A stretch of DNA of 36,117 nucleotides from Paracidovorax wautersii (GTDB lineage: Bacteria > Pseudomonadota > Gammaproteobacteria > Burkholderiales > Burkholderiaceae_C), in contig NZ_FONX01000025.1 of NCBI RefSeq assembly GCF_900113035.1, positions 1 to 36,117 on the forward strand, read 5' to 3'. Position 1 is the stretch's first letter, and each line of letters begins with the position of its first letter. This document shows, piece by piece, positions 16,904 to 27,510 of this stretch. Below the pieces are notes generated by a model that saw only the letters and a program-made list of their open reading frames with translations, was not told the DNA's origin and did no database searches. The position numbers and the translations under genes were made by a program.

Positions 16904-17884
16904 GTGCATGTGATTATTACGGACGCCCGGCTGGCCCGCAGCCGGGCGATACATCTCTCCGGCCTGCAGCTGGTCATGGCGGCGCTGCTGGCGGCCTTCA
17001 TCCTGATGATTTTGGCGGCGGCGATGTACCACTGGATCTTCGTGCGCGGCGCGCGCGAGGGCTGGCCGGTGATCGGCCCGCTGGCCCAGCAGGTCGGCAG
17101 CGGTGGCGACTCGGCGGAGCAGGAGCGCTTCGTGCGCGCCAATCTCGATGCCATGGCCCGCAAGGTGGGCGAGATGCAGGCGCGCGTCATGCAGCTGGAA
17201 TCGCTCGGCGACCGCGTGATGGGCCTGGCCGGCATGCCGCCGGTGAGCGCCACCAAGCCGCCGGGGCAGGGCGGTGCGCTGGTGTCGGGCCGCCCCTTGA
17301 GCATGATGGAGCTGCAAAAGACGCTGGACGACCTGGCGAAGCTCACCGACCAGCGCGTCGATCTCATGACCGTGGTCGAGTCGCGCCTCTTCGACCAGCA
17401 GGTCCGCAAACGCATGATCCCCACCCAGGCCCCGGTGCCCGACCGGCCGACCGGCTCGCCGTTCGGCTGGCGCATCGACCCGCTGACCGGCCAGTCTGCC
17501 CTGCACACGGGGCTGGATTTCCCCGCCGATACCGGCACGCCGATCCTGGCGGCCGCCGGCGGCGTGGTGGTCACTCAGGAATACCACCCGGCCTACGGCA
17601 ACATGATCGAGATCGATCATGGCAACCAGCTGGTCACCCGCTACGCCCACGCCTCCAGGGTGTGGGTGAAGCGCGGCGATCTGGTCAAGCGCGGCCAGAA
17701 GATCGCCAACGTGGGCACCAGCGGCCGTTCGACCGGCCCCCACCTGCACTTCGAGGTGCTGGTGCAGGGCGTTCCGCAGGACCCGCAGAAATTCCTCGTC
17801 GCCGGCGGCCCGGGTGCGGGCACGGCGGTCGCCGCGGCGCAGCTTGGCGCCCGCCCGGGCGCCCGGCCTGCGGCTGGCAGGTAA
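16904..17884 (+). CDS. M23-family (LytM) zinc metallopeptidase, membrane anchored
   Basis: This 326-residue protein is predicted to cut peptidoglycan cross-bridges in the periplasm. It has a membrane helix (about 20-46), a coiled-coil-like stretch (about 72-165) and a C-terminal peptidase domain (about 185-305). The metal and catalytic residues are all present: H201 and D205 in HTGLDF, H249 in YAHAS and H280/H282 in GPHLHFE. It is therefore likely an active enzyme rather than a degenerate LytM activator. The start is the GTG at 16904, with GGAGG seven bases upstream; a second GTG at 16910 is possible. An Ala/Gly/Pro-rich tail follows the domain. It precedes secA by 136 bases. Confidence 0.9.
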   Translation: MHVIITDARLARSRAIHLSGLQLVMAALLAAFILMILAAAMYHWIFVRGAREGWPVIGPLAQQVGSGGDSAEQERFVRANLDAMARKVGEMQARVMQLESLGDRVMGLAGMPPVSATKPPGQGGALVSGRPLSMMELQKTLDDLAKLTDQRVDLMTVVESRLFDQQVRKRMIPTQAPVPDRPTGSPFGWRIDPLTGQSALHTGLDFPADTGTPILAAAGGVVVTQEYHPAYGNMIEIDHGNQLVTRYAHASRVWVKRGDLVKRGQKIANVGTSGRSTGPHLHFEVLVQGVPQDPQKFLVAGGPGAGTAVAAAQLGARPGARPAAGR

Positions 17885-18020
17885 AATCGGTCTCCGGATG
17901 TCTGCCGCCCGGCTGCGCAAGCACTTGCAAACCTCGGCGGCGCCTTCACCTGAACTCACTTCTTCTTAGGGATTCTGGTCGCCCTGCCGCCACCCCGGCG
18001 CGCAGTGCGGTCCTGTTCGC

Positions 18021-20783
<2,763 letters not shown>

Positions 20784-20849
20784 GCGGTCAACCGAGGCCC
20801 CGCACCCGGTGCGTCATCGGACGGCGGCCTTGAACGACTGACGCAACAC

Positions 20850-20880
20850 ACGACACGGGCCATGGCCCGTGTTGTCGTTT
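20850..20880 (+). terminator. Probable secA terminator
   Basis: A perfect 20-base palindrome at 20853-20872, centred on CCATGG, can be extended by a G-T, a C-G and an A-T pair to 20850-20875. It is followed by CGTTT. Because the centre is self-complementary, a hairpin would need to open a few central pairs. It lies 66 bases after the secA stop and 60 bases before argJ. Confidence 0.55.
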
Positions 20881-20934
20881 CCGGACATCCATTTTTCTGA
20901 TAATCGACGGCTTCTTCGCCAAGGAAACCCTCCC

Positions 20935-22164
20935 ATGCCCGTAAATCTCTCCGCCCCCGTGGCTTCTGAACTGCACCCCGTCGCCGGCGTGCGCATCGGC
21001 GTTGCCGAAGCCGGCGTGCGCAAGGCCAACCGCAAGGATCTGACCGTCTTCCTGCTGGACGAAGGCGCCACGGTGGCCGGCGTGTTCACGCAGAACCGCT
21101 TCTGCGCCGCGCCCGTGCAGGTCTGCCGCGAGCACCTGCAGGGCGGCCAGGCGATCCGCGCCATGGTCATCAACACCGGCAACGCCAATGCCGGCACCGG
21201 CGCCGACGGCCTGCAGCGCGCGCGTTCCACCTGCGCGGCGCTGGCCGGCCAGCTGGGCTTCGCGCCCGAGCAGATCCTGCCGTTCTCCACCGGCGTCATC
21301 ATGGAGCCGCTGCCGACCGAGCGCATCGCCGCCGCGCTGCCCGCCGCCCTGGCCGATGCGCAGCCCGCCCACTGGGGCCGCGCCGCCGAAGGCATCATGA
21401 CCACCGACACGCTGCCCAAGGCCTTCAGCCGCCAGCTGCAGCTGGGCGGTAAGACCGTGACCATCACCGGCATCTCCAAGGGCGCCGGCATGATCCGCCC
21501 GAACATGGCGACCATGCTGGGCTTCCTGGCCACCGACGCGGCCATCGCGCCGGAGCTGGTGCAGCCGCTGGTGCGCGAGCTGGCCGACCAGTCGTTCAAC
21601 CGCGTGACCATCGACGGCGATACCTCCACCAACGATTCCTTCATGCTGGTGGCCACGCACAAGGCCGGCAATGCGCCCGTCGCGTCGCTGGACAGCGCAG
21701 ACGGCGCGGCCCTGAAGCAGGCCCTGCTGGCCGTGGCGCAGCAGCTGGCCCAGGCCATCGTGCGCGATGGCGAGGGTGCGACCAAGTTCATCACCGTGCG
21801 CGTCGAAGGCGGCCGCACCGGCGACGAATGCCGCAAGGTGGCCTATGCCATCGCCCATTCGCCTCTCGTCAAGACGGCCTTCTTCGCCAGCGACCCGAAC
21901 CTGGGCCGCATCCTGGCGGCCGTGGGCTATGCCGGCATTGACGATCTGGACCAGACCGGCATCGACCTCTTCCTGGACGACGTGCACGTGGCCGTCCAGG
22001 GCGGCCGCAACCCCGACTACCGCGAGGAAGACGGCCAGCGCGTGATGAAGCAAAGCGAGATCACGGTGCGCGTGGTGCTGGGCCGCGGCGATGCGGCCGA
22101 CACCGTGTGGACCTGCGACCTGAGCCACGACTACGTCACCATCAACGCCGACTACCGCTCGTGA
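20935..22164 (+). CDS. argJ: Arginine biosynthesis bifunctional protein ArgJ
   Basis: ArgJ transfers the acetyl group from N-acetylornithine to glutamate (and in bifunctional forms uses acetyl-CoA as well), recycling the acetyl group in arginine synthesis. The 409-residue precursor is expected to cut itself between A192 and T193 in [12 protein letters not shown], with T193 as the nucleophile. Other family motifs include [64 protein letters not shown] and the C-terminal [19 protein letters not shown]. The last motif fits the complete C-terminus. AAGGAAA before the ATG at 20935 supports the start, and GATAAT at 20899-20904 may be a -10 box. Confidence 0.96.
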   Translation: MPVNLSAPVASELHPVAGVRIGVAEAGVRKANRKDLTVFLLDEGATVAGVFTQNRFCAAPVQVCREHLQGGQAIRAMVINTGNANAGTGADGLQRARSTCAALAGQLGFAPEQILPFSTGVIMEPLPTERIAAALPAALADAQPAHWGRAAEGIMTTDTLPKAFSRQLQLGGKTVTITGISKGAGMIRPNMATMLGFLATDAAIAPELVQPLVRELADQSFNRVTIDGDTSTNDSFMLVATHKAGNAPVASLDSADGAALKQALLAVAQQLAQAIVRDGEGATKFITVRVEGGRTGDECRKVAYAIAHSPLVKTAFFASDPNLGRILAAVGYAGIDDLDQTGIDLFLDDVHVAVQGGRNPDYREEDGQRVMKQSEITVRVVLGRGDAADTVWTCDLSHDYVTINADYRS

Positions 22165-22219
22165 AGCGGGGCAGGGGCCCGCAGCGCCGCTGTTGGGTCC
22201 CCGCCGATGCAAGGACTCC

Positions 22220-23098
22220 ATGAACGAAGCATTCGCACACCTGCTGCTCCGCGCCGAGCAGCTCATCACCCGCATCGAAGCGGTGCTGCCGCAGCCCCTG
22301 TCCGCGCCCGACTGGACGCCGGACACCATCGCCTGGCGCTACCGCAAGCGCAGCAGCGGCCACGGCACGCTGGAGCCGGTGCGCCATGTCGCCGGCCTGC
22401 GGCTGGACGACCTCAAGGAAATCGATGCGCAGAAGGAGAAGATCCAGCGCAACACCCAGCAGTTCGTGGACGGCAAGCCGGCCAACAACGTGCTGCTGAC
22501 CGGCGCGCGCGGCACGGGCAAGTCCTCGCTCATCAAGGCCTGCCTGAACACCTATGCACCCCAGGGCCTGCGCCTGATCGAGGTGGACAAGGCGGACCTG
22601 ACCGACCTGCCCGACATCGTCGAGGTCGTCTCGGGCCGGCCGGAGAAGTTCATCGTCTATTGCGACGACCTGAGCTTCGACGAGGGCGAGGCCGGCTACA
22701 AGGCGCTGAAGTCCATCCTGGACGGCACCATCGCCGCGGCCACGCCCAACGTGCTGATCTACGCGACCAGCAACCGGCGCCACCTGCTGCCCGAATACAT
22801 GAAGGAGAACCTCGGCTACACCCACACCGAAGACGGCGAGGTGCATCCGGGCGAGGCGGTGGAAGAGAAGATTTCGCTCTCCGAGCGCTTCGGGCTCTGG
22901 GTCAGCTTCTACCCATTCAGCCAGCAGGAATACCTGGCCATCGTGGCGCAGTGGCTGGGCTCGCTGGGCGTGGGCGCGGCCGACATCGAGCGTGCCCGGC
23001 CCGAGGCGCTGGTGTGGGCACTGGAGCGCGGCTCGCGCAGCGGGCGCGTGGCCTACCAGTTCGCACGCGACTTCGCCGGGAGGCTGGCCGATGCCTGA
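22220..23098 (+). CDS. DUF815 AAA+-type ATPase
   Basis: This 292-residue P-loop ATPase has Walker A GARGTGKSS at 95-103 and a Walker B-like FIVYCDDLSFDEGE at about 145-158. A sensor-like YATSNRRHLLPEY, SERFGLWVSFYPFSQQEYL and an arginine-rich C-terminus (GSRSGRVAYQFARDF) follow. The layout is that of the DUF815 family. Its cellular role is not established. In betaproteobacteria it often lies beside argJ and mutT, as here. AAGGACT before the ATG at 22220 supports the start, which lies 55 bases after argJ. It overlaps mutT by eight bases, so the two are probably translated together. Confidence 0.88.
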   Translation: MNEAFAHLLLRAEQLITRIEAVLPQPLSAPDWTPDTIAWRYRKRSSGHGTLEPVRHVAGLRLDDLKEIDAQKEKIQRNTQQFVDGKPANNVLLTGARGTGKSSLIKACLNTYAPQGLRLIEVDKADLTDLPDIVEVVSGRPEKFIVYCDDLSFDEGEAGYKALKSILDGTIAAATPNVLIYATSNRRHLLPEYMKENLGYTHTEDGEVHPGEAVEEKISLSERFGLWVSFYPFSQQEYLAIVAQWLGSLGVGAADIERARPEALVWALERGSRSGRVAYQFARDFAGRLADA

Positions 23099-23555
23099 GG
23101 CGCAGACCCCTGGCGCGCAGCCCGCGCGCAAGCACACCGAGGTGGCCGTGGGCATCCTGATGCGCACCGACGGTGCCCTGCTGCTTTCCACCCGGCCTGC
23201 CGGCAAGCCCTACGACGGCTACTGGGAGTTCCCGGGCGGCAAGATCGAGGCCGGCGAGACGGTGGAAGAGGCGCTGCGCCGCGAACTCATCGAAGAGCTG
23301 GGCGTGACCATCGGCAGCGCCGACGTCTGGAAGGTGACCGAGCACGACTACCCGCACGCGCTGGTGCGGCTGCACTGGTGCAAGGTGCGGGAATGGTCGG
23401 GCGACTTCGAGATGCGTGAAGGCCAGACCATGGCCTGGCAGCACTGGCCGCTCACCGTGTCGCCGGTGTTGCCGGGTGCGATCCCGGTGCTCGAATGGCT
23501 GGCCGAAGAGCGTGGCGTGGCTTTCGATCCGGCCTCGCTGAACTATCAAAAATGA
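23091..23555 (+). CDS. mutT: MutT-type Nudix hydrolase (8-oxo-dGTP diphosphatase)
   Basis: MutT removes oxidised guanine nucleotides from the pool and so prevents A:T to C:G changes. The 154-residue protein has a complete Nudix box, GKIEAGETVEEALRRELIEE followed by LGV, in agreement with GX5EX7REUXEEXGU. It also has the MutT-typical YWEFPGGK before it and HWPLTVSPVLPGAIPVLEWL near the end. GGAGG at 23079-23083 precedes the ATG at 23091, which overlaps the end of the DUF815 gene. The last residues (YQK) and the stop codon are encoded by a copy of the dispersed repeat, so the repeat has set the natural C-terminus. Confidence 0.9.
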   Translation: MPEAQTPGAQPARKHTEVAVGILMRTDGALLLSTRPAGKPYDGYWEFPGGKIEAGETVEEALRRELIEELGVTIGSADVWKVTEHDYPHALVRLHWCKVREWSGDFEMREGQTMAWQHWPLTVSPVLPGAIPVLEWLAEERGVAFDPASLNYQK

Positions 23556-23597
23556 TAGCTGAAGGCGCTTGATCCGCCTGCGCTGGAGGCCGATGAG
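23543..23597 (+). repeat. Dispersed hairpin repeat, copy 2
   Basis: This element matches the repeat at 10470-10524 with one indel: CTAT...GATAGCTGAA, then CGCTT, nine variable bases and GCGCTGGAGGC. Its outer arms CTATCA and TGATAG are perfect here with a four-base AAAA loop, while the inner stem is shorter (GCGC...GCGC) than in copy 1. It starts inside the mutT coding sequence and supplies the stop codon. It lies between the convergent mutT and yacG genes. Confidence 0.7.
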
Positions 23598-23607
23598 GCT
23601 CTCAATC

Positions 23608-23856
23608 TCAGGGCATCAGGCGCGGATCGCCGAAGGCCGCGTCGTCCGGCGGCGCTTCGGTGGGCATGCGAAATTCTTCGCTGGCCCAGGCGCCCAGGTC
23701 GATCTGCTTGCAGCGCTCGCCGCAGAAGGGGCGAAAGCGGTTGGCGCTGCCGTAGAGGCTGCGCCCGCCGCACTGGGGGCAGGTGACCCAGCGGGCGGCC
23801 GGGTCTGCGGTAGCGGAAGCCTGCTGCTGCGCAGGCGTGGGATGTTGTCGGGCCAT
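23608..23856 (-). CDS. yacG: YacG-type zinc protein (DNA gyrase inhibitor)
   Basis: YacG is a small zinc protein that in E. coli binds GyrB and inhibits gyrase. The 82-residue protein has the four zinc cysteines in C-X2-C-X15-C-X3-C spacing (CPQCG, then FCGERCK), followed by [14 protein letters not shown], the signature of the family. An Ala/Gln-rich N-terminal extension makes it longer than the 65-residue E. coli protein. The start at 23856 is the ATG nearest the expected N-terminus, with only a weak ribosome site. It is the last gene of the series pilB-pilC-pilD-coaE-zapD-yacG on this strand. Confidence 0.93.
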   Translation of the reverse strand: MARQHPTPAQQQASATADPAARWVTCPQCGGRSLYGSANRFRPFCGERCKQIDLGAWASEEFRMPTEAPPDDAAFGDPRLMP

Positions 23857-23894
23857 GGGCGTATTGTCTCGGAAGCGCGGCGCACGCGCTTTCT

Positions 23895-24650
23895 TCAGGC
23901 GCAGAGCGTGAGTTCGAACGCGGCGTCGTCGGTGCAGGACTGCAGCTTGCCGGTGGCGTCGGGGCGCATCAGGCGCACGGAGACGATCAGCCGGTTGCCG
24001 CTGATCTCCGGGATGAGTCCCAGGTCGGGGTCGATGCGCAGCCGCAGCAGCTGGAAGGTGCGCCCCTGCGGCAGGGTCTGCTGGAACTGTCCGTGGTCGG
24101 CCGCCACCCTCTGCGGCATGCCCGAATCGCGCAGCATCTTGAGCAGCACGAAGACGGATTCGGCCAGCGGCGCCAGGTGCGAGGTCCAGCCTTCCAGATC
24201 CTGCTGGCGCTGCTCCGGCGCATGGTGCTGCCAGGCGTAGTAGGCCGGCAGGTCGAAGCCGCAGGTGCCGCCCGGAATGCCGACGCGGCTGCGGATGCTC
24301 ATCAGCCAGTCGTTCTCGGAAAGCGCGTGGCCGGCCTTGCCGTGCTGGGCGTTCAGCGCGGCGAAGCAGTGGTCGATCTGGCCGATGACGCCGTCGAGCA
24401 CGTCCTGGGAAATCGAGGGATTGCCGCGGTAGCTGTCGAGCTGCTGCTTGTTCCTTTCGAGGTCCTTGAGCACGTCGGACTTGAGATCGGCGCGGGCAGC
24501 GACGTCCATGATCTCGAAGATGGTCACCAGCGCGTAGTGGTGATCGAGCGGATGGGCTCGCGGAATCAGCTCGCCCAGGCGGCGGAACAGCTGCTCGAGC
24601 CGCAGATAGGTTCTCAGGCGTTCGTTGAAAGGATATTCGTAAAGGATCAC
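23895..24650 (-). CDS. zapD: Cell division protein ZapD
   Basis: ZapD cross-links FtsZ filaments and stabilises the cytokinetic ring. The 251-residue protein starts with the conserved block [20 protein letters not shown]. It also shows [53 protein letters not shown] and the C-terminal beta domain (LLRLRIDP, then LIVSVRLM and DAAFELTLC). The start codon is GTG at 24650, usual for this gene, with AGGAA upstream. It lies between coaE and yacG on the same strand, the order also seen in E. coli. Confidence 0.94.
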   Translation of the reverse strand: MILYEYPFNERLRTYLRLEQLFRRLGELIPRAHPLDHHYALVTIFEIMDVAARADLKSDVLKDLERNKQQLDSYRGNPSISQDVLDGVIGQIDHCFAALNAQHGKAGHALSENDWLMSIRSRVGIPGGTCGFDLPAYYAWQHHAPEQRQQDLEGWTSHLAPLAESVFVLLKMLRDSGMPQRVAADHGQFQQTLPQGRTFQLLRLRIDPDLGLIPEISGNRLIVSVRLMRPDATGKLQSCTDDAAFELTLCA

Positions 24651-24732
24651 GCTGCTGGGTTCCTGGGGCGCTCGGGAAGGGGCGGGCGCTGAGGCCTGAA
24701 GCCAAAGTCAGGTACAGGTGCTGCCCGGTGCA

Positions 24733-25362
24733 TCATAGCCCGAAGCGTGCAGTGATTCGCCGCGCGGTTGTATGCAGTTCTAACAGGGAGATGCCCTCGT
24801 TGAAGACGACGATGTCGGCAGCTGCGCATCTTTCGGCGCGCGTTGCCTGCGCGGCGATGATGGCCTGCACCGCCTCGGCAGCCAGTCCGCTGCGGGCCTG
24901 CACCCGCGCGATCTGTGTGGCCGGCGTGCAGTCCACCACGATCACGGCATCCAGCACGCGCGTCCAGCGGGCGCGCGACTCCACCAGCAGCGGAATGTCG
25001 AGCACGATCAGCCGATAGCCTTCGGCCGCCGCATTCCGCGTGGCCTGGGCGATGGCGTCGGTGACCAGCGGGTGGACGATGCCTTCGAGCCGCAGCTTGG
25101 CACCCGCATCGGCGAAGACGCATTCGCGCATGCGCGAGCGGTCCAGCGCACCCTGCGCATCGATGAAGTCGTCGCCGAAAGCCGCCCGGATGGCGGGGAT
25201 GGCGGCGCCCCCGGCCGCCGTCACGGCGCGTGCGCAGGCATCGGCATCGACCAGCGCGGCGCCGCAGTCGCGCAGCATGCCGCCCAGGGTGCTCTTGCCG
25301 CTGCCGATGCCGCCGGTGAGCCCGATCTGCAGCGGAGTGCGCGGAGCACCGGAGCCCGTCAC
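24733..25362 (-). CDS. coaE: Dephospho-CoA kinase
   Basis: CoaE phosphorylates dephospho-CoA at the 3'-hydroxyl, the last step of coenzyme A synthesis. The 209-residue protein has the P-loop GGIGSGKST at 17-25, the family DADACARAV after it, LEGIVHPLV, VLDIPLLVES and a C-terminal CAAADIVVFNEG. I chose the GTG at 25362, whose GTGA overlaps the pilD stop by four bases and implies translational coupling. The frame stays open upstream inside pilD, but that part is not kinase-like. It is followed by zapD after 82 bases with no recognisable feature. Confidence 0.94.
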   Translation of the reverse strand: MTGSGAPRTPLQIGLTGGIGSGKSTLGGMLRDCGAALVDADACARAVTAAGGAAIPAIRAAFGDDFIDAQGALDRSRMRECVFADAGAKLRLEGIVHPLVTDAIAQATRNAAAEGYRLIVLDIPLLVESRARWTRVLDAVIVVDCTPATQIARVQARSGLAAEAVQAIIAAQATRAERCAAADIVVFNEGISLLELHTTARRITARFGL

Positions 25363-26273
25363 AGGCCCAGCCACTGCAGGATGGTCTGCATCAGCCTGGC
25401 CGGCCCGACGAGCATGGCGGTGAGGCCGGCACCGGCCAGGAACGGGCCGAAGGGAACGTAGAGGCCTTCGCGCAGGCTGCTGGCCAGCTTCATGCCGATG
25501 CCGACCAGCGCCCCGATGACCGAGGCCACGAGGATCATCGGCACCAGCGCCTCCCAGCCGAACCAGGCCCCCAGCGCCGCGAAGAGCTTGAAGTCGCCGA
25601 AGCCCATGCCCTCCTTGCCCGTGGCCAGCTTGAAGGCCCAGTACACCGACCAGAGCGAGAGATAGCCGCAGGCCGCGCCCCATACCGCCGAAGGCAGCGG
25701 CACGGCGATCCAGCCCAGCGTCGATGCCAGCAGCCCGGCCCAGAGCAGGGGCAGGGTGATGTCGTCGGGCAGCAGGGTGGTGTCCCAGTCGATGAAGGCG
25801 AGCGCGACCAGCGCGGCAGAGAAACCGCACCAGAGCGCCGCCGTGGGCGTGATGCCCCAGCGGTAGCCGCAGAAGGCGAAGAGCGCGCCCGTCAGCAGTT
25901 CGACCAGCGGATAGCGCACGCCGATGCCGGTGCCGCAGGCCGAGCAGCGTCCCTTGAGAAAGAGGTAGCTGAGCACGGGGATGTTCTCGTACCAGCGCAC
26001 GGCGTGGCCGCACGACGGGCAGCGGGAGCGCGGCGTGACGAGGTTGAAGGTGGGCGCCTCGCCGGGCGCGGCATCTGTGGCATTGGCCGCTGGCGCGGTG
26101 CGCTGCGCCGAATCGCCTGCGGCTGCGGCGTCCAGCGCGTACTGCGCATGCTCGTCGGCCCACTGCCGCTCCATCATCCGGGGCAGCCGGTGGATCACCA
26201 CGTTGAGGAAGCTGCCCACCAGCAGGCCCAGCACGCCCGCCAGTGCGGCCGTGACGCCGACGCTCTCGTACAT
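25359..26273 (-). CDS. pilD: Prepilin peptidase / N-methyltransferase PilD
   Basis: PilD cuts the leader of type IV prepilins and type II pseudopilins and methylates the new N-terminus, at the inner membrane. The 304-residue protein has an N-terminal helix with GSFLNVVIHRLP and a cytoplasmic loop with two cysteine pairs (C85/C88 and C110/C113). Several helices follow, with the aspartate-protease motif IDWDTTLLPDD (from D162) and the GxGD motif G-F-G-D227-FKLF. A longer than usual Ala-rich stretch (about 45-73) precedes the first cysteine pair. The start ATG overlaps the pilC stop by one base (TGATG). Confidence 0.94.
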   Translation of the reverse strand: MYESVGVTAALAGVLGLLVGSFLNVVIHRLPRMMERQWADEHAQYALDAAAAGDSAQRTAPAANATDAAPGEAPTFNLVTPRSRCPSCGHAVRWYENIPVLSYLFLKGRCSACGTGIGVRYPLVELLTGALFAFCGYRWGITPTAALWCGFSAALVALAFIDWDTTLLPDDITLPLLWAGLLASTLGWIAVPLPSAVWGAACGYLSLWSVYWAFKLATGKEGMGFGDFKLFAALGAWFGWEALVPMILVASVIGALVGIGMKLASSLREGLYVPFGPFLAGAGLTAMLVGPARLMQTILQWLGL

Positions 26274-27490
26274 CAGACGACCTGGCCCAGCTTGAAGATG
26301 GGCAGGTACATCGACACGACGATGCCGCCGATGATGGTGCCCAGGAAGACGATGATGATGGGTTCCATCAGGCTGGAGAGGCCGGCCACCATCTCATCGA
26401 CCTCGGCTTCGTAGAAGTCGGCGGCCTTGCCCAGCATGTGGTCGATGGAGCCGGATTCCTCGCCGATGGCGCACATCTGCAGCACCATCGAAGGGAACAC
26501 GTTGGCATTGGTCATGGCGGCGGTCAGGCTGGTGCCTGTGGAGACTTCCTGCTGGATCTTGTCGGTGGCGTCGGCATAGACCGAGTTGCCCGATGCGCCG
26601 CCCACGGAGTCGAGCGCTTCCACCAGCGGCACGCCGGCCGCGAACATGGTGGACAGGGTGCGGGTCCACCGCGCCACGCAGGACTTGTCGATCAGCGCGC
26701 CGAAGATCGGCAGCCGCAGCAGCAGGCGGTCCATCACCTTCTGCATCTTCTCGTTGCGGCGCCAGGCTTGCATGAAGAAATAGAAGCCGCCGCCGATCAC
26801 GCCGAAGATCAGCCACCAGTACTGCACGAAGATCTCGCTGATGCCCATCACCAGCAGCGTGGGGGCGGGCAGGTCGGCGCCGAACGAGGTGAACACTTCC
26901 TTGAAGGCCGGGATCACGAAGATCATGATGATGGTCACCACCACGAAGGCGACGATGATCACCGAGATGGGGTACATCAGCGCGGAGCGGATCTTGGACT
27001 TGATCGCCTCCGTCTTTTCCATGTAGAGCGCCAGCCGGTCCAGCAGCGCTTCCAGAATGCCGGCGGCTTCGCCCGCCTCCACTAGGTTGCAGTAGAGGCT
27101 GTCGAAATACATGGGGTGCTTGCGGAACGCCATGTTCAGCGAGGTGCCGGTCTCGACGTCGCTGCGGATGTCGTTGAGCAGCTTGGCGACGCTCGGGTTG
27201 GTGTTGCCCCGGCCCACGATGTCGAAGGACTGCAGCAGCGGCACGCCGGCCTTCATCATGGTCGCCATCTGCCGCGTGAAGAGCGCGATGTCCTTGGGCT
27301 TGATCTTCTTGCCGGACCGGGTGCGGCGTTTCTTGATCTTGGTGGGCAGCACGCCCTGGCGCCGCAGCGTGGCCTGCACCTGGTTCTCGCCGACCGCCCG
27401 GACTTCACCGCGCACCACCTTGCCGCTGCGGTCCTTGCCTTCCCATTCGAAGACGAAGTCCTTGATGTCCCTCGATGTCCCGGTCGCCAT
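26273..27490 (-). CDS. pilC: Type IV pilus inner-membrane platform protein PilC
   Basis: PilC is the inner-membrane platform that couples the PilB motor to pilus assembly. The 405-residue protein has an N-terminal cytoplasmic part (FVFEWEGKDRSGKVVRGEVR) and two GspF domains (about 72-195 and 275-397), each with the conserved MMKAGVPLLQSF or MFAAGVPLVEALDS start. It has three membrane helices (about 172-195, 215-240 and 375-400). AGGGAG upstream supports the ATG at 27490. It lies 20 bases after pilB and touches pilD, so pilBCD is one operon. Confidence 0.96.
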   Translation of the reverse strand: MATGTSRDIKDFVFEWEGKDRSGKVVRGEVRAVGENQVQATLRRQGVLPTKIKKRRTRSGKKIKPKDIALFTRQMATMMKAGVPLLQSFDIVGRGNTNPSVAKLLNDIRSDVETGTSLNMAFRKHPMYFDSLYCNLVEAGEAAGILEALLDRLALYMEKTEAIKSKIRSALMYPISVIIVAFVVVTIIMIFVIPAFKEVFTSFGADLPAPTLLVMGISEIFVQYWWLIFGVIGGGFYFFMQAWRRNEKMQKVMDRLLLRLPIFGALIDKSCVARWTRTLSTMFAAGVPLVEALDSVGGASGNSVYADATDKIQQEVSTGTSLTAAMTNANVFPSMVLQMCAIGEESGSIDHMLGKAADFYEAEVDEMVAGLSSLMEPIIIVFLGTIIGGIVVSMYLPIFKLGQVV

Positions 27491-27510
27491 GTTGTGCGCT
27501 CCCTGATGGG

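Noticed and set aside
24733-26163. A 476-codon minus-strand frame that would fuse an Arg-rich N-terminus to CoaE
   Set aside because: The first 267 codons lie over pilD in another frame and show no similarity to any domain. CoaE starts at the GTG at 25362 that overlaps the pilD stop.
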